A DNA stretch of 64,000 nt from Euglena gracilis (Eukaryota > Euglenida > Euglenophyceae > Euglenales). The notes under the pieces were generated by a model, which did not search any database, was not told where the DNA came from, and saw only the letters and a program-made list of their open reading frames with translations. This document shows, in pieces, positions 10,611-20,789 of this stretch (positions within the stretch are counted from its first letter, which is position 1; each line of letters starts with the position of its first letter). The translations under genes were made by a program, and so were the position numbers. The stretch lies in the NCBI GenBank assembly GCA_039621445.1, contig CP154957.1, positions 3,590,504 through 3,654,503 on the forward strand. The letters run 5' to 3'.

Positions 10611-11174
10611 TTACGAGCGGCCCTTCCCACCTTTGCCCCCTTGCTGCTGTGGGCATGCTTCCATTCAGCAAAAAAAGGAAGGTTAATTTCAAATGGAAAC
10701 ATGGTTGCTGAGTGGCTTGGGGAAGCTGGACCTGCACCTTCTTCAGGTGGGAAATGTTTGCCATGTCCATGGCTGCCAACATGGCAAGTGTGTCCTCATC
10801 GACCTCAACACCTTGGTCCATGATCTGCTGGTCAACTTGGGAGACCTCAGGTGCGAAATCCATGCGCTTCTCGCGTTCCTCCTCCTGCAGCTTCAGGGAA
10901 ATACCACGTACTGGTCCACGTGCAGACACAGGGGTGCATTGGTTTCAACATTTAAACAACACTGCGCTGGAGTCCTGAAGCACCTCTGTTTAATACGTTT
11001 CATCAGTTTTGTTGTGAAGCCAGCAATTTTGTTTCGCAGCCGGGTGGAGGGAACAATTGCAATTTCACAGATGACCTTCTTGTTGGTCTGGAAGTCCTGA
11101 GTCAACTTCTGAAAGTACTTCTCAATGATAACCTTAGAGGCCCTCTTGACTGTCTTTGTGCGCACTCGCCCCAT
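10611..11174 (-). CDS. rps17: 40S ribosomal protein eS17 (RPS17)
   Basis: A structural protein of the small ribosomal subunit. Exon 1 (11174-10986) encodes [20 protein letters not shown] through NKIAGF...LMKRIKQ, exon 2 (10920-10732) begins [19 protein letters not shown] and runs through the acidic [10 protein letters not shown] segment, and exon 3 (10646-10611) gives [11 protein letters not shown] and a TAA stop. This follows the eS17 family from the [10 protein letters not shown] start through the RGPVRGIS core at normal spacing. Only the Gly/Lys-rich tail differs from animal proteins. Intron 2 (10647-10731) is GT-AG (CAG|GTCCAG, CCCACAG acceptor). Intron 1 (10921-10985, 65 bp) cannot be closed as GT-AG while keeping the conserved KQ-RGPVRG frame, because the bases at the boundaries read AG...CA. 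This is either a non-canonical intron or a sequence error. Total about 138 residues, normal for the family. Confidence 0.95.
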
Positions 11175-11229
11175 TTTCTCAAAGCACGGATGCTCCTGAA
11201 GTGGAGTGAGACTCAACAAGTCAAAGGCG

Positions 11230-12580
11230 AGAAAATTAGAAGTTGTTGCGAATTTTTCAAGTCCCTTCCATCTTCAGTTTCAAACAGTCACAACCAAATT
11301 TTTCGGCAAAAAACCTCGCTCATACCCTGAACCCTTATTTTCATTTTTCAGAAAGTATCAAAATCTCAAATCTCAAATCAAAATCTCACCAGAATTAAGG
11401 TTATTAATGGGCCAAACTGGATTTCCGGATCAATGGCCCAATCCATACTCCAGCCCCTTCTCAACGAGCCATTGCAGAACTTCCTAATTTACTACTGCAT
11501 AACCTTATCTAGTCAGCAAGAAGTGATGTACATCATCCTTCTCACCAAAAAGTCGAAGACATGGAACAAGGACTGATGGGCAAAGCACCTGTCTTCATAT
11601 TCAAGGAACACAGGCCCCCACGGCTCCCCCACTACGGACACTTTGTTGCAAAATATCTCACCCACCATGAACTTCGGCCGCACGAATCCAAGAGTGGAGG
11701 CTCAGGTAGCAGATCAGGCGAAAAAAAAAAATCTATTCAAGGAGAGCCTCGCTTATTTTCCACTAACCTCTGTGCCGGTCACCAAACACCTCCCTTGTAC
11801 ACAACCTCAGTATAGCTACCGCTGGCCTGTGAGCGCACAGGAAGTCACGTGGAGTTTCTCCTTGTGGCGAGGGCCAAAAGAAACGTTTCCCTGGGCCCGG
11901 GGCACGGTTTGGGTGCAGCTGTGCTACCCGCCGTGAGTTTACCAAAGCTGTGAAAAAAATAATTAGTCATAACTTTCTAGTTCGGTTTTTCACCCCTAAC
12001 TTTAAATAGTGTCTATTTTTTTTACGTTGCATATCATGTCGGACAAGTGAAAGTTCCTGCGTCGTTGGGGCTTATGTCAGCCCTGAGGGGGTGCTTCCCC
12101 CGTGACCCCCCCCCGTGACCCGAGAATTGAGCCTTCGATTTTCATACAATGCAGCAACCTTCATCACTTCAACCTTTCTTTTCATTCATCATTTCAGCCT
12201 GCTTTTTGATGTAGGTGGCAATTTTGGTCGCTTTTCATCAATTTTCTGGTTGAAACCATCGAAAATTTGCCTTGACATTTGACATGGTCAAAAAAATGGA
12301 AAGAAATGCCAAGATTTGAGGTGAAAAAACTTTCGACCCAAACAATGGCGCTTTTTTGGTATGAATTTGACAAAATATGTCCCATTGGCAAAAGGGGAGA
12401 TTGCGCAAGTAGGAAAGAATTTCATAGCAAAAAGGGGGGAGGGGAAACATGAAATTTTTGTGGAAGAAACCCCCCCCCAAAAAAACAGAAAAGAATTGTC
12501 CTCACCCCACCTTCCATTTGGACAACCAAACCCCTTTTTGCCCCCAACGACCAACGCACCTTCACACCCAAAAGTGGCCA
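11230..12580. other. No gene seen upstream of rps17
   Basis: Contains mixed-composition DNA with a GTGACCCCCC run at about 12100. Open frames on both strands lack domain or splice support. The first part (11175-11400) must hold the rps17 promoter and 5' UTR, but I recognise no specific element. Confidence 0.35.
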
Positions 12581-12589
12581 AAGTCTTGT

Positions 12590-12830
12590 CCCTTAAAAAA
12601 AAAGTTCCAAAATTTCTGCATTTCCACACCCAAAACGTAATTTTGCCAAAAATGGCCCAAAATGCACCCCAAAAAAAATGTGACGGTCAAGAAAATCCCA
12701 ACAAAACTCCCTTTCAAAAAATGACCAATTTCGGACATAAAAATCACCCAAAAATGACCACTTTCGGACCAAAAAGCATTTTTTTTGCTCAAAAATGGCC
12801 CGAAAATGGCCAAAAATGACCACTTTTTGG
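12590..12830. repeat. AAAATGGCC-rich repeat
   Basis: Dense AAAATGGCC / AAAATGACC words with TTTTTGGACC...ACCGATTTT...GGATGCG at the end. The same ending, CACTTTTTGGAC...CACCGATTTTTGGATGCG, recurs at 43740-43810, so this is a dispersed family. Confidence 0.55.
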
Positions 12831-12838
12831 ACCTGGAA

Positions 12839-13353
12839 ATTACCGATTTTAGGATGCGTGACGCCCTTCTCGTGATGGGATGCAACATCATGGATGCTGC
12901 CTCCCGACTACCTCCAACCCCCCGTGACCCCCCTGTGGCCGCACCACCCCCTGAGCGTCATCGTCAGTTGAGGCAAGAGAAGAAGGAAGCTGGCAGAAGA
13001 AGACGTCACCAGTATTGTTACAGTCGAAACTTTGAGGGGGTGGGCCGGGTCACGGGGGGGTCACGGGGGGGGTCACGGGGGGGGTCACGCGGGGGATATG
13101 GCCTCCTCTTCAATGTTTCCGGCTTCCGCGACATTTGAAAAAAAAATACTGAAAGCAGTTGTGATTGAAGCACGTGCGTTTGCGGACCCCAAAATCGGGG
13201 GGTGTTCAAATCCGGGTCACGGGGGGGTCACGGGGGGGGTCACGGGGGGGGTCACGGGGACGACACCCTGACAGTGGAGTTGGCCACAGATCTCGCAGCA
13301 CGAGCGTCAGCCCTGAAAGAAAGAGGTTTATGGTCAGAAGATACAGAGGAGGT
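12839..13353 (+). CDS. Possible broken or spliced gene, unknown
   Basis: Three coding-like stretches lie in different plus frames: 12839-13035 (MRDALLVMGCNIMDAASRL, then a Pro segment and an Arg/Lys-rich run ending CYSRNFEG), 13141-13195 (KKILKAVVIEARAFADPKIGG) and 13262-13353 (DDTLTVELATDLAARASALK, ending at GAG|GTTAGG). They are separated by GTCACGGGGG arrays that no splice model removes cleanly. It may be a gene interrupted by these arrays. No family recognised. It ends just outside the repeats that bound the recombinase element. Confidence 0.3.
13048..13258. repeat. GGTCACGGGGG arrays (two blocks)
   Basis: Four or so units at 13048-13092 and four more at 13216-13258, each GTCACGGGG plus a variable G-run. 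The reverse form CCCGTGACCCC also occurs at about 12098 and 12922. Confidence 0.85.
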
Positions 13354-13387
13354 TAGGCAGTACAGGGGGGGGGGCTGCGGACCCCCC

Positions 13388-13652
13388 GGTGAACTTCACC
13401 AGTGAACGTTCACCGGGGGGAGGGGGGGGGTGCTTTCGGCGGTGAAGTTCACCGGTGAACTTCACTGTTTTGATGGTTGGGGGTGAAATTTCATGGGTGA
13501 AATTTTGCTCCTTTCCTCTCAAAATGGTCATTTAGAGGTTCATGCATCATGGAATTTTATCGAAATTTCCGAAAACTTGCCCAAAATGTCATTTTTGGGC
13601 CATTTTTGGTCAAAAAGTGCTCTCTTGGTGAAGTTCACTGGTGAAGTTTACC
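13388..13652. repeat. GGTGAACTTCACC cluster, left flank
   Basis: Near-palindromic 13-mers GGTGAA(C/G)TTCACC stand at 13388, 13441, 13454, 13627 and 13640, with a half copy at 13682. One further exact copy lies at 24073-24085, immediately outside the right inverted repeat. Elsewhere in the window I see none, so the motif marks the outer ends of the 13.4-24.1 kb block. Confidence 0.8.
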
Positions 13653-13697
13653 GATGGGTTAGGCAGAGGGGGGGAACCCCCGGTGAACTTTCTATAC

Positions 13698-13810
13698 ACA
13701 AATTGTGGCTGAGCCCAGATTTCAGCCTGAAAACGTGTTCAGCCAGGGGCCCCCGAAGGGGGCCCCTGAACACGTTTTCAGGCTGAAATCTGGGCTCAGC
13801 CACAATTTGT
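13698..13810. repeat. 113-bp near-perfect palindrome
   Basis: Arms 13698-13742 and 13766-13810 are exact reverse complements (45 bp). The 23-bp centre contains GGGGCCCCC and GGGGGCCCC, which also pair. The arm carries the word CTGAAAACGTG, the core of the adjacent tandem array. It would extrude as a cruciform or fold as a hairpin. Confidence 0.95.
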
Positions 13811-13864
13811 TTAAAAACGTTTTCAGAGCCCGCCAAATGCCTGCCCTGAAATTCGTGGTCATGA
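13809..13864 (+). repeat. Outer inverted repeat, left (IR-L)
   Basis: Begins GTTTAAAAACGTTTTCAG and ends GGTGGTCATGA-like. It is the reverse complement of 24019-24072 with a few differences. See IR-R. Confidence 0.9.
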
Positions 13865-13918
13865 TTCACGCAAGGGGTCAAAAACGGCAATTTGTGAAAT
13901 TTGGACCCAAAAAACGGC

Positions 13919-14066
13919 GCCCTCACTGAAAACGTGCCTGAACCCGGATGCCCTCACTGAAAACGTGTCATTGACCCGAATGCCCTCACTGAAAACGTGC
14001 CTGAACCCGGATGCCTTCACTGAAAACGTGTCATTGACCCGAATGCCCTCACTGAAAACGTGTCAC
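13919..14066 (+). repeat. Left tandem array (31/32-bp alternating unit)
   Basis: Five units starting at 13919, 13950, 13982, 14013 and 14045. Each opens GCC(C/T)TCACTGAAAACGTG and then alternates between CCTGAACCCGGAT (31-bp unit) and TCATTGACCCGAAT (32-bp unit), a 63-bp higher-order repeat. The array at 23874-24018 has the same order and orientation. The recombinase start codon lies 38 bp after the last unit. Confidence 0.95.
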
Positions 14067-14103
14067 CCCCCCTTTTCTTCTTTTTTTTTTTTTTTTTTCC
14101 AAT

Positions 14104-16271
14104 ATGGCCAAACGCACGGCAAACTTTGTGAATGGTCTTTTGCCACCTCCCCCTAGGACGGAACTGTTCCTGGCTGCTCTCGCGGTATACCAGCAAGATG
14201 CCAAGAAGCCGAAGGTTGACCCCCTTCATGGCACCTTGCTGGCACAGGGCAACACAAAGAAAAAGTCCGGCTCCGTGGGTGCAGAGCTTGCTGCTGTTGC
14301 CAACTGTTTGGAGTTCGCCAAACTGTGTCAACATCGGCAAGCCTCTTATCCTGAGCTGGATGATTTCTTTGTTGCCTGGACGGGATGGGAGCTGGAACCC
14401 AGCCTGTTGTTCGATGAGGCGAGCGTCATCCAACAATGTGTGGCTCAACGTGAGCAGCAGTCGGGAACTTTGTTCGTTTCAGGGAATCGTTCGGCAACCT
14501 CTTTTCAGACATACGTGAATGCCGTCGCTCGGGCATTCCGCAAAACAACGACCGAGGGAGTAGTGCTGCCTTCCTCAGAGCGCCAATTCCCCCAGTTCAA
14601 CCAGATGTTTTCGCGTTCCCTGGAGCGCGAACGCGCGCGGAAGGCAGTGTCAACGGCGGTTCGGCCTCCAGCTGACGTGTTGCAGCCTGAAGAGTTGGAC
14701 CAGTTGCTGAAGGGGGTGAACTGGTCCAACGCTTATGAGGCGCAACGAGCGAACATCCTGGTGGTGGGTTTCACCACTGGCCTCCGCAGCGAGGTGTTGA
14801 GTCGGCTGGAGATTGGTTCCTTCACAGAGGGGGTTACAGTGGATGGCAGAAAAATGTTGACTGCAACCATCGGAACCATGAAGAATCACCCAGCTGCTTT
14901 TGATCGGGTGGATGCGGCTCTGCTGCGGCAGGTGATCGTTGAGGGATCCGATCCTCTGTCGTGTCCGGTTGCAGCAATCAGCCGACAAAAGCAGCTGGTG
15001 GAAAAAGCTCCACCCGGGAAGGATGGCAATTGGTTATTTCGCTCCGCGAAATACACCATCAACACCTTGTTACCCCTGCAGACCACCCCGGAGACGTACC
15101 GGGGTGTTGCTGCATGGGTAACAAGCAAGGTTGACCGGCGGTTGACATTCAAAGACGTGGCCAGAAGAGCCGCGATGACAAGGCTGGCCAACGCGCCAGA
15201 CTTGTCATTGGATGATGTCGCGAAGTACTTCATGGTACATCGCAACACCATCCAAATTTACCACCAAATGTCACGGAGTACCCCTGTCAAAGCCGCCACC
15301 ATTCTTTCCCGGGGGACAAAGTCCGAACCAAAGGGTGAGGTTGCCGACAGTGCCGGTGGTGAGACCAAACACGAAGGGAAACCGTTGCGGCGTGTGCTTT
15401 TCTCTCGCACATCGGCTAAACGGCGGCGCACGACGTGTGTTATACGTTTCAATTTTCCGTTCTTATCCCTGTTAATGAACTCTCAGGGCGCCTTTGAAGC
15501 AGGACGCAAATGAGCAACTCTCAACTCCCGACGTGAAGAAAGAGGCTGAATCCATCGGGTACTAAACTCATGTTTTTTCACTGTTCCTCTGTCATGCACC
15601 ACAGACTGATGACCGAGGAGGAGTTCTTTGCACCGCATGTGCCCGAACACACGCCATTTACCAGGTATTTACAAAGAAAACCACTCAAATTTTACGGTCA
15701 CCACTTCCACAGTGAGCACATGATCGCCATCAACGTTGACGAAGACTACGTCGACCTCACCCAACCATCGGCCGCCTGCCCGCCGTCCGTCACCCTGAAA
15801 ACCGAGGAGGACGACGACGGCGCAGCTACGGCGCGGAACGTTGCACGGTGGTCAACTTGGGCAAATTTTTGCGCCCCACCAAGTGACGAACACGCGGTCG
15901 AAAATCAGGACCTGACCAGTGTCTTAGACGGCGCTATAGGGTATGAGCGAAAATGGGCGGTTCCCAGCTTTTTGCCATTTTTGGGAGGGTCCGGGCGTTA
16001 CCAATGGGGGGTCGAGGCTGGGCCACCACCCTACTCACTGTGTTGCTGTGCTGCTGTGGCCAAGGTTGGTGATCCCCCTTTGCTTCCAAGTGATTGGTTG
16101 AACCCCCCCTTGCATTCCTCTGGGTGGACGTCCCCACGGTGTTGCCCGATTTGGAGGGGGGCTTTTTCTCTTTTTTCAAAAGTGGAGATTTTTTCCAAAA
16201 TTCACTTTTTGAATGCTTTGACCCCCCCTTTTTTTCTCCTGAAACGGTTTTCTGATCGTTGGAAGCTGTAA
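14104..16271 (+). CDS. Tyrosine recombinase with acidic tail, spliced
   Basis: A site-specific recombinase that cuts and rejoins DNA through a tyrosine. Exon 1 (14104-15434) holds the whole core: the box I arginine in TTGLRSEVLSRL (Arg228), a candidate beta-strand lysine in GTMKNHP (Lys260), the box II arginine in FKDVARRAAMTRL (Arg354, with Asp where His is usual), and the nucleophile in VHRNTIQIYHQM (Tyr386, His379). Residues 190-390 are the catalytic domain and 60-180 fit a helical core-binding domain. Exons 15487-15558, 15605-15664 and 15713 onward join in perfect phase through three GT-AG introns of 46-52 bp. They add a tail with VKKEAE, DYVDLT (like a SUMO-interaction motif) and LKTEEDDD. 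The frame stays open to 16271, but from about 15920 it runs over an inverted fragment of the PHD-like gene, so the true end may be earlier. The start is the first ATG after a T-run. All catalytic positions are present, so it may be active. Confidence 0.88.
15919..15985 (-). repeat. Inverted fragment of the PHD-gene exon (inner IR, left)
   Basis: Reverse complement of 23343-23408: TCTTAGACGGCGCTA(T/C)AGGG and GCGGTTCCCAGCT match with a few changes between. In the minus strand it reads KSWEP, like the exon at the right end, so it looks like an inverted paralogous piece of that exon rather than a transposon end. Confidence 0.7.
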
Positions 16272-16279
16272 AGCAGAAT

Positions 16280-17320
16280 TTGTGGGGGTGAACTATTCTG
16301 CAACAAGAATTTGATGTCTCCTCCCTGTCATGTGCTCAGCGAAGTGGTTACTGCGAGGAGGCTGAAAAGCAAGGCAGTCCAAATCCATTCCTCAGATGGT
16401 GCTTGTTGAGTTGAAATTTCCATCGTGAAGCCTGCATCGGAAGGGTGTTGGAGGTAGTAAGTTGGGAACCGCGGTTCCCAACTTACTTTGAAATCGAAAA
16501 GAACACAATTCTTTTTGGGACGGGAAAGTGTGTGTCCGGAATTGATATCCATTGCATAAAGGGACGCGACAGGAGGCATCACTACCGCACAAAGATTCCA
16601 CGCAATACCATCAAGGCCACCATCTCTCTCCCTTGTTGTCACCTCCTGCAGTTATCATCTGCCCTTATTCCTCTTTCTGGGAATGCCTGTGCGTGGAAGG
16701 CACGTTGTTCATGGCATGAGTGCCAATGAGGCCTTGGTGACGCGCTGCGCGCGCATCCTCGGGCGCTGCTGCGGCGTTCCTGTGCCACAATGCCCAAGAA
16801 TTCGCCCTCCTCATTTGCATCCCGGGGCATCCACTACGTTCGGTGCTGCCGTTCTTCTTGCAGCAGCGCGCTTATGCGAAATCCCGGCACACCTTGGATG
16901 CCGTGGACCACGTGGTGCAAACTGGAGGGAATTTCCCTCGTGGGTTGAAGCGTGACATTCATCATGGCTGCCTCCATCATGGGCGTTCTAATATGAAATG
17001 TTTCCTTGTTTTTTTTTTGTTCCTATCTGATCGGATTTTCTTCAAACGAACTCAGCCCGTTCCATTTTTTGCGTCCTTCCAATGTGTTCCTCCATGTTGT
17101 AAGAAAGCATGAAAAAAGCTCGATTTTGTCCACCCTTTTCCACCTAGCGAACCCACCTCTTTGTGAATGATGCGCTTCATGTGGTTTCGGACTGTAAGCA
17201 CCAATCATCATGCGGAGGGAGTTTAATTGTCTTTTTTTTTGGTGACGTTTTTTGATTGCCGGCTTCGGGGTTGGGTGACCTTTGTGTCCTTCATTGTTTG
17301 TTTTCCCACCTGATTTGCAT
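16280..17320. other. Probable exons of unknown gene; no firm model
   Basis: 16740-16990 is GC-rich and open in two plus frames. One contains MPKNSPSSFASRGIHY, the other AYAKSRHTLDAVDHVVQTGG. Both look protein-like and neither could be linked by phased introns to the next gene. 17000-17250 is AT-rich and probably non-coding. Confidence 0.3.
16456..16487. promoter_or_regulatory. 32-bp perfect palindrome (site 1)
   Basis: The arms 16456-16471 and 16472-16487 are exact reverse complements. The core TGGGAACCGCGGTTCCCA (16463-16480) is shared with sites 2 and 3. It lies between the recombinase gene and the WLDNY gene. Confidence 0.8.
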
Positions 17321-17430
17321 GTCAGGAGGGTGCCGTCCCTTGAAGGGCTTTTGGGTTGTACTGTTCCATTCGGGCGCAAGCTGCACCCCGAAGTCCACAG
17401 CCGACAATTCTCCATTCAAGGCACTGAAAA

Positions 17431-18132
17431 ATGGCTGTAGCAAAAAAAAAATCCATATTTTTTGCTCTTTTTGTGGGGGGAACATTTTGTTGCCACAACT
17501 ACCCTCCTCTCATGGTTATGAAAAAAATTTCGAAGGAAATGTGTTCCTTGGTTTTCGTTGGGATTGCACCCCGTTTTGTTGATTTGCATGGACTGCGTAT
17601 GTTTGTCTTTTCATTCCATCTTGTGATTTCTCAAGTGTTCATGCTGGCCGTTCTCTCGCTCGGGGTGCGGCAAAGATTGCACTGCCTTGTTGTAAAAAAA
17701 CAGGGCATCCACCTGCCGCGTCATGTGGCTCGACTCTTGTCCTCGAGGGGGATTTTCTGGATGGGGGAAAAGGCGCCGAAGACCATCCATGAACGGGCCA
17801 CATTCCAAATGCAAGAATTATGGCGGGCCATGGCTGGGAAGGGGGCCATCCTTTGGTTGGACAATTATTTCCGCCCACGCTTTGTCACCAATCCCTGTGT
17901 TGGCTATGCAACTTTGGACTGCACAGTGATGGCTGTGCTGTGCCTGAGTGAACCCATCCCGCCATTCCCTGGTTTTCCTGATCCGGAAAACCTGGTTGTC
18001 AAGGCCAGAGTTGTTGCGACCAAACTACGTAGGGCCTACATCCAAGAGGGCTTCCAGTTTTCTGTGGTTTTTCCACGCTCTGTCTTCATCCTCCCCCCAC
18101 CCCCTTCCATGTCTCATCCCATCAAGCGATGA
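17431..18132 (+). CDS. Unknown protein with WLDNY-NP motif (partial)
   Basis: The best coding evidence is 17640-18060: hydrophilic and helical text with ERATFQMQELWRAM, then ILWLDNYFRPRF, a TNP triplet, a TLDCTVMAVL strand and PIPPFPGFPD. The order Leu-Trp-hydrophobic-Asp-Asn-Tyr, then Asn-Pro and a hydrophobic strand, looks like a metal-binding fold core, but I do not recognise the family and assign no function. The 5' part (17431-17630) is very hydrophobic and may be intron. A stretch at 17325-17415 (VPSLEGLLGCTVPFGRKLHP) could be an upstream exon. It lies between palindrome site 1 and the exon at 18918, inside the putative mobile element. Confidence 0.5.
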   Translation: MAVAKKKSIFFALFVGGTFCCHNYPPLMVMKKISKEMCSLVFVGIAPRFVDLHGLRMFVFSFHLVISQVFMLAVLSLGVRQRLHCLVVKKQGIHLPRHVARLLSSRGIFWMGEKAPKTIHERATFQMQELWRAMAGKGAILWLDNYFRPRFVTNPCVGYATLDCTVMAVLCLSEPIPPFPGFPDPENLVVKARVVATKLRRAYIQEGFQFSVVFPRSVFILPPPPSMSHPIKR

Positions 18133-18917
18133 ACTCGTGGGTGCGCGCTCGCGTGTGTGTGTGAATGTGTGTTGTGTGAGTGTGTCCCATTGTCTCAACT
18201 CAAAACATTGAAAACATTGAAGAATTTTTGTTTGCTGTTGATTGGAAGGGTTTGATAATGGGCGGCATGTTTTTTTGTAATCTACCCCCCCCCCCCCGAT
18301 GAACTTGCCGACGGGCTATACCCCCCCCCAGAAGGGTTATTTATCGGGGGACTCATCTATGGGGGGTCTAAAATTCTGACCTTACCAAGGTATACACCTG
18401 GGTCAGAACCGTAGAGGGATAACCCCCAAAACAACAAAATTGCAAAGAAATGGCCTGTTTTCTTGTGAAAAATGTAAAAATGGGTTAAAAGTGGAAAGAA
18501 TACAAATTTTTGGCGAAATTTCTGGAAAAAATTGCACGCGTTTTCAGCGGGAGTTGGGAGCAAATTTTCCGCCGCCGAGGCACTGCGTCACTTGTGGGGG
18601 TTCATTAAGGGGGTATTTTTTTGTTGAGGTTTTTTTTGTTCACATTTTGCACAAAAGAATATGTTGCTTCCCGTCTCTCCTCTCAACTGCTATTTGGAAC
18701 ATTTTCAGTGAGACAGTTGCACTTCACGTTGGAAATTCCGTGGTTGTTGGTGTCCATTTTTTTCTAGATGTGTTTTTTCTCACAATGTCATTTGTGCTCC
18801 AATATTCCTTTGTGTGGTTTGATCCATGTCTGCATTTTTTCAAAAAAAATATTCAAATGGTCCATGGATTGGTTTGATTTCCTGAAAATCACTTTCCTTC
18901 CACATCAATTTTTTGAG

Positions 18918-19088
18918 AGTGTTCACACTGTTGACGATATCGATGCTGTGCGACGGGTTGCTGCACCGGTGAAGCGAAGCCTGGCCATTGCCGCTTTGGT
19001 TGGCACTCACAACTCTAATGATCCTGTTCCCATCCCACTTCGCAGTGTCGATGTGGCGCCAGTGCCCCTTGAGGACGAACCATTGTGA
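18918..19088 (+). CDS. Probable last exon of the WLDNY gene
   Basis: Starts after an AATTTTTTGAG acceptor, reads SVHTVDDIDAVRRVAAPVKR onward and ends PVPLEDEPL with a TGA at 19086-19088. The composition is typical of a coding exon and the acidic end is typical of a C-terminus. The link to the exon at 17431-18132 is inferred from order and strand. Palindrome site 2 follows 250 bp downstream. Confidence 0.5.
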   Translation, partial: SVHTVDDIDAVRRVAAPVKRSLAIAALVGTHNSNDPVPIPLRSVDVAPVPLEDEPL

Positions 19089-19336
19089 TGAAAATTGACG
19101 GCTGCATCCGTGCAAATTCTTTTGCCATGTTTCATGTTTTGCTTCCATTTATGGTAGGAAGTGCTGTACAGAATCGGAAAGACAATTATTTGTGAATAGA
19201 GGAACATTTCTCTTCACTCCATGTGATAGAAATACTGGCTTTTCGTTTCGATCTGTCAAAAGTTGTTGGTATCATCGCAATGTCCAACTGATTTGTCCTT
19301 AGCGCTTGTGTTGACATCCACCCCTCTCAATGTTCT

Positions 19337-19354
19337 TGGGAACCGCGGTTCCCA
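19337..19354. promoter_or_regulatory. 18-bp palindrome (site 2), before the ParB-like gene
   Basis: Exact TGGGAACCGCGGTTCCCA, between the stop of one gene (19088) and the first visible exon of the ParB-like gene (19435). Confidence 0.75.
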
Positions 19355-19434
19355 CTTGGAAGAATCTTGTTGGGAAACTACACCTTCAGCACAGCAAGTT
19401 TCATTTTGCTATAAAAGAGTCTCAATTATTGCAG

Positions 19435-20789
19435 GTTTCATAAATCGCATCCGGAGAAGCATTTTATGTCAATTTTTTGAAGCCCCCGGTGAATGCTCAC
19501 TTGTTTTCAACCCGGTCCTTCGTCGCAACATGCCATTTGTCCTTGTTGATGCTGGTCAATGGTAGGGCTGCAAAGTGCCTCTCATCGCTGCAGGTGCCAT
19601 GCCCCCCAAAAATGACAGCGCGGAAGAACCTGGGACCCAAGTTGAAAGCCAGCACATTGGAAACAAGAGGCGTGGCCGAGATCGATCCAAAGTCAACCCT
19701 GAGGACCCGGGACTGTGGTGGTCTCCGGGTGGTGGAGAGTTCATATCACGGCAAGTGGACGTGCAGATGCAAGCCCTTGTGATTGACGATCAAGCGAGGC
19801 ACGGCCAGTTCCGCAAAGTTTCTCCTGATTTGATGGCAGAGCGCATCAACGAGCTCAAATTGAATCCTCCAACTGCACCCATCCGAGTGCTTCTCATTCC
19901 CACAGATCCAACCGGTGTGGAGGGGTTCTACCCAGGGGGGAGGGCGTTCTCTATTTTCCACCTCTAGAAAGGCATACTATGTGCTTTCTGGGCAGCACAC
20001 TGTATGCGCAATCAAGTCCATGCGTGATGCTAGGCTCTGCATGGGTGCAGCTCTACCCCCCTGGATGGAAATGGTTTCTGCAGACGTGCACCGGTACAAC
20101 ATGCCTGTGGCCGAGCGAAGGCTCATTGCCGGAAACCTCCAAAATGCTGAAATTGTTGTTGAAGTGAAATGCAAGTTTGCCAACATGATAGTTTCCTCGG
20201 CTTCTTTCATTTTCTTTTTTAGCCGTGCAAGGTGTGTAGTTTTCTTTTCAACACACTCCTGTGACTACTTCCTCCCATTTTTTTCGTATCGCATTGCCAT
20301 TGCATCCCGTTTTTTTTAAGAATCTTTTCCGCGCCACAAAGGCCTCGGAAAAAAGCCAGGGGTGCACAACCTGGTTGTCGGTGGATATTACCTGTGGGTC
20401 CAAAAGCGACTGTGCATTGTGGGGAACAGCTCATCACTGGCCGTCAGGGTGTGCAGCCGCTTTTTTTTTCGGTTTGTTCTAGTGCATGCCTTGCATCCTC
20501 CCATGCCATTCGGCACATCAAGGAAATGCCATTTTTCACCTTGTTTTCTTTTTTTTTGTGAACCGTGGTTCCCAAAACGTTTCACTCAACTCTGATCCAT
20601 AGCATGACAAAATGGGTGGCATTTTGTTTGCTCTCATTCTCAGTCCATCTTCCCTGGTTCATGCATTGTACCACCCTGGTTCATGCACCACAGGTACCCA
20701 ACGTCATCATGTACGATGCCCCCGGAGCAGGAGGAGACGATGAGCTGCACATGGCCATCGTGGTGTGGTTCTTGAAGAGTGTGGTGCAG
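19435..20789 (+). CDS. ParB/sulfiredoxin-like protein, five exons (partial)
   Basis: Exons 19435-19561, 19619-19924, 19968-20163, 20342-20380 and 20694-20789 join in phase through GT-AG introns as short as 43 bp. Exon 1 reads NRIRRSILCQFFEAPGE through FVLVDAG. Exon 2 carries a basic patch (NKRRGRDRSK) and SRQVDVQMQALVIDD, RKVSPDLMAERINELKLNPP and APIRVLLIPTDPTGVEG. Exon 3 opens KAYYVLSGQHTVCAIKSMRD and contains ADVHRYNMPVAERRLIAGNL. Exon 5 has VPNVIMYDAPGAGGDDELHM. The layout (residues to be set, an index-like helix, a proline, then YYVL-G-H--AI) is that of the ParB/Srx fold, where the G-x-H motif binds nucleotide. ParB proteins bind palindromic DNA, and such palindromes lie nearby. The start and 3' end are uncertain. 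A further exon at about 20877 may close the gene. Confidence 0.55.
20557..20574. promoter_or_regulatory. Imperfect copy of the 18-bp palindrome
   Basis: TGTGAACCGTGGTTCCCA differs from the consensus at two positions. It lies in an intron of the ParB-like gene. Confidence 0.5.

Noticed and set aside
13919-14066. CRISPR-like array of 31/32-bp units
   Set aside because: The whole unit is repeated including the would-be spacers (only two alternating versions), and the DNA is eukaryotic. It is a satellite, not a CRISPR.
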